The translations under genes were made by a program, and so were the position numbers. Below, in pieces: positions 61,986-64,000 of a stretch of DNA of 64,000 bases. Source of the stretch: Saccharothrix carnea (lineage in GTDB: Bacteria; Actinomycetota; Actinomycetes; Mycobacteriales; Pseudonocardiaceae); contig NZ_PYAX01000023.1 in the NCBI RefSeq assembly GCF_003014735.1, forward strand, positions 1 through 64,000, read 5' to 3'. The notes below the pieces were generated by a model that searched no databases, was not told where the DNA came from, and was given only the letters and a program-made list of their open reading frames with translations. Position 1 is the first letter of the stretch. Each line of letters begins with the position of its first letter.

Positions 61986-62696
61986 ATGGGTGTGGTCGCG
62001 CTCGTGCCCGCGGCGGGCCGGGGTGAGCGGTTGGGCTATGGCATGCCCAAAGCGCTCGTGCCGGTCGACGGCGTTCCGCTGCTCGTGCGTGCGGTGCGCG
62101 GCCTGTTCGACTCCGGTCGCGTGCGGCACGTCGTCATCGCGGCGCGGCCGTCCGATGTGGACGTTGTGAATACCGTCACCGCCCCGTTGGCCCCAGCCGA
62201 CGGGGCGGTGCACGTCGTGGCCGGTGGCGCCGAGAGGTCGGACTCGGTGCGCCTGGCCCTAACGTACGCCTTGCGTGAGATCGCCGACACTTCGATCGTG
62301 CTCGTTCACGACGCGGCCCGCGCGTTCACCCCGGCGGCCGTGGTGCGGGCCGTCGTGGACGCCGTCGCCGCAGGTCACCCCGCTGTCATCCCGGTGCTGC
62401 CGGTCGTGGACACGGTCAAGCAGGTCGATGTCGACGGCGTGGTGGTCGCCACACCGGACCGCGCGGCGCTGCGGGTCGTGCAGACACCCCAGGGCTTCGA
62501 CGCGGCCGTGCTGCTGCGCGCGCACGAGGCCGCCCAGGCGGCGGGGCTCGGTGCGACGGACGACGCGGGCCTGGTCGAACGGCTCGGTGTGCCGGTCGTC
62601 ACCGTCCCCGGTCACGCCGACGCCATGAAGATCACCACGAAGTTCGACCTGGCGGTGGCCGAGGCGCTGCTGGTCGGCACCGGAGGAGCGGCGTGA
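61986..62696 (+). CDS. ispD: 2-C-methyl-D-erythritol 4-phosphate cytidylyltransferase IspD
   Basis: Third enzyme of the MEP isoprenoid pathway, joining MEP with CTP. The 236-residue protein begins VVALVPAAGRGERLGYGMPKALVPVDG (key GRGERLG...PKA), with VAGGAERSDSVRLAL, VLVHDAARAFTPAAVV and VQTPQGFDA. The stop overlaps the ispF start (GTGATA), so the two consecutive-acting genes are coupled. Confidence 0.96.
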   Translation: MGVVALVPAAGRGERLGYGMPKALVPVDGVPLLVRAVRGLFDSGRVRHVVIAARPSDVDVVNTVTAPLAPADGAVHVVAGGAERSDSVRLALTYALREIADTSIVLVHDAARAFTPAAVVRAVVDAVAAGHPAVIPVLPVVDTVKQVDVDGVVVATPDRAALRVVQTPQGFDAAVLLRAHEAAQAAGLGATDDAGLVERLGVPVVTVPGHADAMKITTKFDLAVAEALLVGTGGAA

Positions 62697-63166
62697 TACC
62701 CAGGGTCGGCATCGGCACGGACGTCCACCAGGTGGAACCCGGCCGCGAGTGCTGGCTGGCGGGCCTGCGCTGGGACGACGCGGACGGGTGCGCCGGTCAC
62801 TCGGACGGTGACGTGGCCGCGCACGCGCTGTGCGACGCGTTGCTGTCCGCCGCGGGCCTGGGTGACCTGGGCGCGGTGTTCGGCACGAGCGACCCGCGCT
62901 GGTCCGGGCGGCACGGGGTGGAGTTCCTGGCCGAGGCGCGACGCCTGGTCGAGGAGGCCGGCTACCAGGTCGGCAACGCCGCGGTGCAGGTCATCGGCAA
63001 CGCGCCGAAGATCGGCAAGCGCCGGGACGAGGCGCAGCGGGTGCTGTCCGAGGCGGTCGGCGGCCCGGTGTCGGTCAGCGGCACGACCACCGACGGCCTG
63101 GGGCTGACCGGGCGCGGCGAGGGCATCGCCGCCGTGGCGACCGCGTTGCTCGTCCCGCTGGGCTGA
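62693..63166 (+). CDS. ispF: 2-C-methyl-D-erythritol 2,4-cyclodiphosphate synthase IspF
   Basis: A 157-residue trimeric zinc enzyme that cyclises CDP-ME-2P in the MEP pathway. Zinc and substrate motifs are GIGTDVHQVEPG and CAGHSDGDVAAHALCDALLSAAGLGDLG (key GHSDGDVAAHA), plus TTTDGLGLTGRGEGIAA at the C-terminus. The start is GTG overlapping the ispD stop by four bases. Length and motifs are complete. Confidence 0.97.
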   Translation: MIPRVGIGTDVHQVEPGRECWLAGLRWDDADGCAGHSDGDVAAHALCDALLSAAGLGDLGAVFGTSDPRWSGRHGVEFLAEARRLVEEAGYQVGNAAVQVIGNAPKIGKRRDEAQRVLSEAVGGPVSVSGTTTDGLGLTGRGEGIAAVATALLVPLG

Positions 63167-63222
63167 TCCCGCGCCTGGGTCGAGCCGGCCGCCGGGTTGA
63201 TCGTCCCGCTAGCCTGAGCCGC

Positions 63223-63618
63223 ATGGCGGTCACCCTCAGCGAGTCGGCGCGGGCCCTGGTCGACGGGCGGAACTACTCGGTCCTGGCCACGCTCAACCCG
63301 GACGGGAGCCCGCAGACATCGGTGGTGTGGGTGACCCGGGACGGCGACGACCTGCTGTTCTCGACGCTGCGCGACCGGGCGAAGGAGCGCAACCTGCGCC
63401 GTGACCCGAGGGCCAGCGTGAGCGTGTGGAGCACCGCCGACCCCGAGGTGTACGCGGAGGTGCGCGGCACCGTGACGATCGTCGAGGACACCGACCGCGC
63501 CCTGGCGAACGCACTGTCGCACAAGTACACCGGTGAGGACTTCCCCGCCGACGCGCCCGGCAAGGTCCGCGTGGTGCTGCGGCTCACGCCGACGAAGGTC
63601 ACCGGCAACGCCGCCTGA
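63223..63618 (+). CDS. PPOX-class F420-dependent oxidoreductase-like protein
   Basis: A 131-residue split-barrel flavin/F420-binding protein. SVLATLNPDGSPQTSVVWV, DLLFSTLRDRAKERNLRRDPRASVSV and VYAEVRGTVTIVEDTD match the PPOX/F420 family (Rv1155-like). Such proteins reduce substrates with F420H2 or bind FMN; the specific reaction is unknown. The ATG is preceded by CTGAGCCGC without a strong Shine-Dalgarno sequence. It stands alone 56 bases after ispF. Confidence 0.85.
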   Translation: MAVTLSESARALVDGRNYSVLATLNPDGSPQTSVVWVTRDGDDLLFSTLRDRAKERNLRRDPRASVSVWSTADPEVYAEVRGTVTIVEDTDRALANALSHKYTGEDFPADAPGKVRVVLRLTPTKVTGNAA

Positions 63619-63719
63619 CAGCAGGGCGGGCGGTGCGCGCTACTCCGGTCTGGTGAGGCTGCTCTCGGTCTGCGGGATACCCGAGACCTCCGATGTCCGG
63701 ACCACGTAACGTGCGTTAT

Positions 63720-64000
63720 GTGACGATCCGCGCCGTGCTCTTCGACTTCTCCGGCACCCTGTTCCGCTTGGAGCACGACTCGCTGGCCGCCCACGCCGAG
63801 CTGATGCGCGCGCTCACCGCGCCCGTGGGCCTGGCGGACGGGCTGGACCTCGACGTGGCGGAGTGGGAACGCCGTGACCTCGACCCCGACGCCCACCGCG
63901 AGATGCACCTCGCGGTGCTGGCGAAGGCGGGCGCGAAGGACCCGGCGAAGTTCTACGCCGACCTGTGCAGCCCGCCGTTCTGGCAGGCCTACCCGGACAC
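63720..64000 (+). CDS. HAD-family hydrolase, 3' end outside the window
   Basis: The frame begins VTIRAVLFDFSGTLFRLEHD, where DFSGTL is the HAD motif I (with Ser replacing the second Asp), and continues open to the window end (SPPFWQAYPD...). The GTG at 63720 sits within an inverted repeat CACGTAAC/GTTATGTG. Only about 93 residues are visible, so family placement rests on motif I. The Ser variant suggests a non-phosphatase or altered HAD, but many actinobacterial HADs have it. Confidence 0.75.
   Translation, partial: MTIRAVLFDFSGTLFRLEHDSLAAHAELMRALTAPVGLADGLDLDVAEWERRDLDPDAHREMHLAVLAKAGAKDPAKFYADLCSPPFWQAYPD

Overview
The window is a chromosomal stretch of a very high-GC actinomycete. Dense GC3-biased genes, many GTG starts, chained GTGA/TGATG stop-start overlaps, the carD-ispD-ispF and lpqE-radA neighbourhoods, a DasR-type GlcNAc regulon, an AfsR-like regulator and an F420-type PPOX protein all point to an actinobacterium, most likely of the Pseudonocardiales (Saccharothrix/Lentzea-like; inferred, not proven). 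No phage, plasmid, insertion sequence or CRISPR array is recognisable.

Layout. 0.2-8.4 kb: thiamine biosynthesis, with two TPP riboswitches: one before thiC-thiD on the plus strand and one before thiO-thiS-thiG on the minus strand. thiE lies divergently and is joined to a ring-opening dioxygenase gene; a methyltransferase, a VanZ-like protein and a MarR regulator lie between. 9.3-13.4 kb: streptogrisin-like secreted protease with a structured leader, a threonine dehydratase-like enzyme and an EmrB-type exporter, followed by a 350-bp field of nested inverted repeats. 14-22 kb: a chitin/GlcNAc regulon: DasR-like GntR regulator, CUT1 ABC importer (binding protein plus two permeases, no ATPase), GH3 beta-N-acetylhexosaminidase, GlmS-like SIS protein and nagA, with three dre-like operators. 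22.1-30.2 kb: a GntR/FCD regulator facing a minus-strand operon whose enzymes match non-phosphorylative L-fucose breakdown (sugar dehydrogenase, L-fuconate dehydratase, SDR, FAH-family hydrolase) with a ribose-type ABC importer.

30.3-43.1 kb: large secreted subtilase, GlcNAc-kinase-like protein, DUF3159 membrane protein under a probable iron box, then a second sugar operon (ROK regulator, CUT1 importer, GH4 glycosidase, BadF-type kinase) and an SGNH hydrolase. 43.1-54.6 kb: an intergenic hairpin cluster, a 930-residue AfsR-like regulator, an ADP-ribosylglycohydrolase, a two-component system, an aldo/keto reductase with an internal tandem duplication, a secreted VWA protein, tRNA-Thr(UGU) and a ThrE-type exporter. 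54.8-64 kb: otsA and an otsB-GH15 fusion, radA, lpqE, carD, ispD, ispF, a PPOX protein and a truncated HAD hydrolase gene.

The most unusual signal is a family of modular palindromic repeats built from units such as GTCCTACGTTCGGAAC and ACCTGAATTCAACGCTCA. It occurs at three places, each time between convergent genes and beginning at their stop codons. Two copies lie in opposite orientation, are about 90% identical over about 95 bp, and bracket nagA plus the GntR/FCD gene. Coordinates of starts were chosen by reading frame, ribosome-binding site and family N-termini; no database search or computation was possible.
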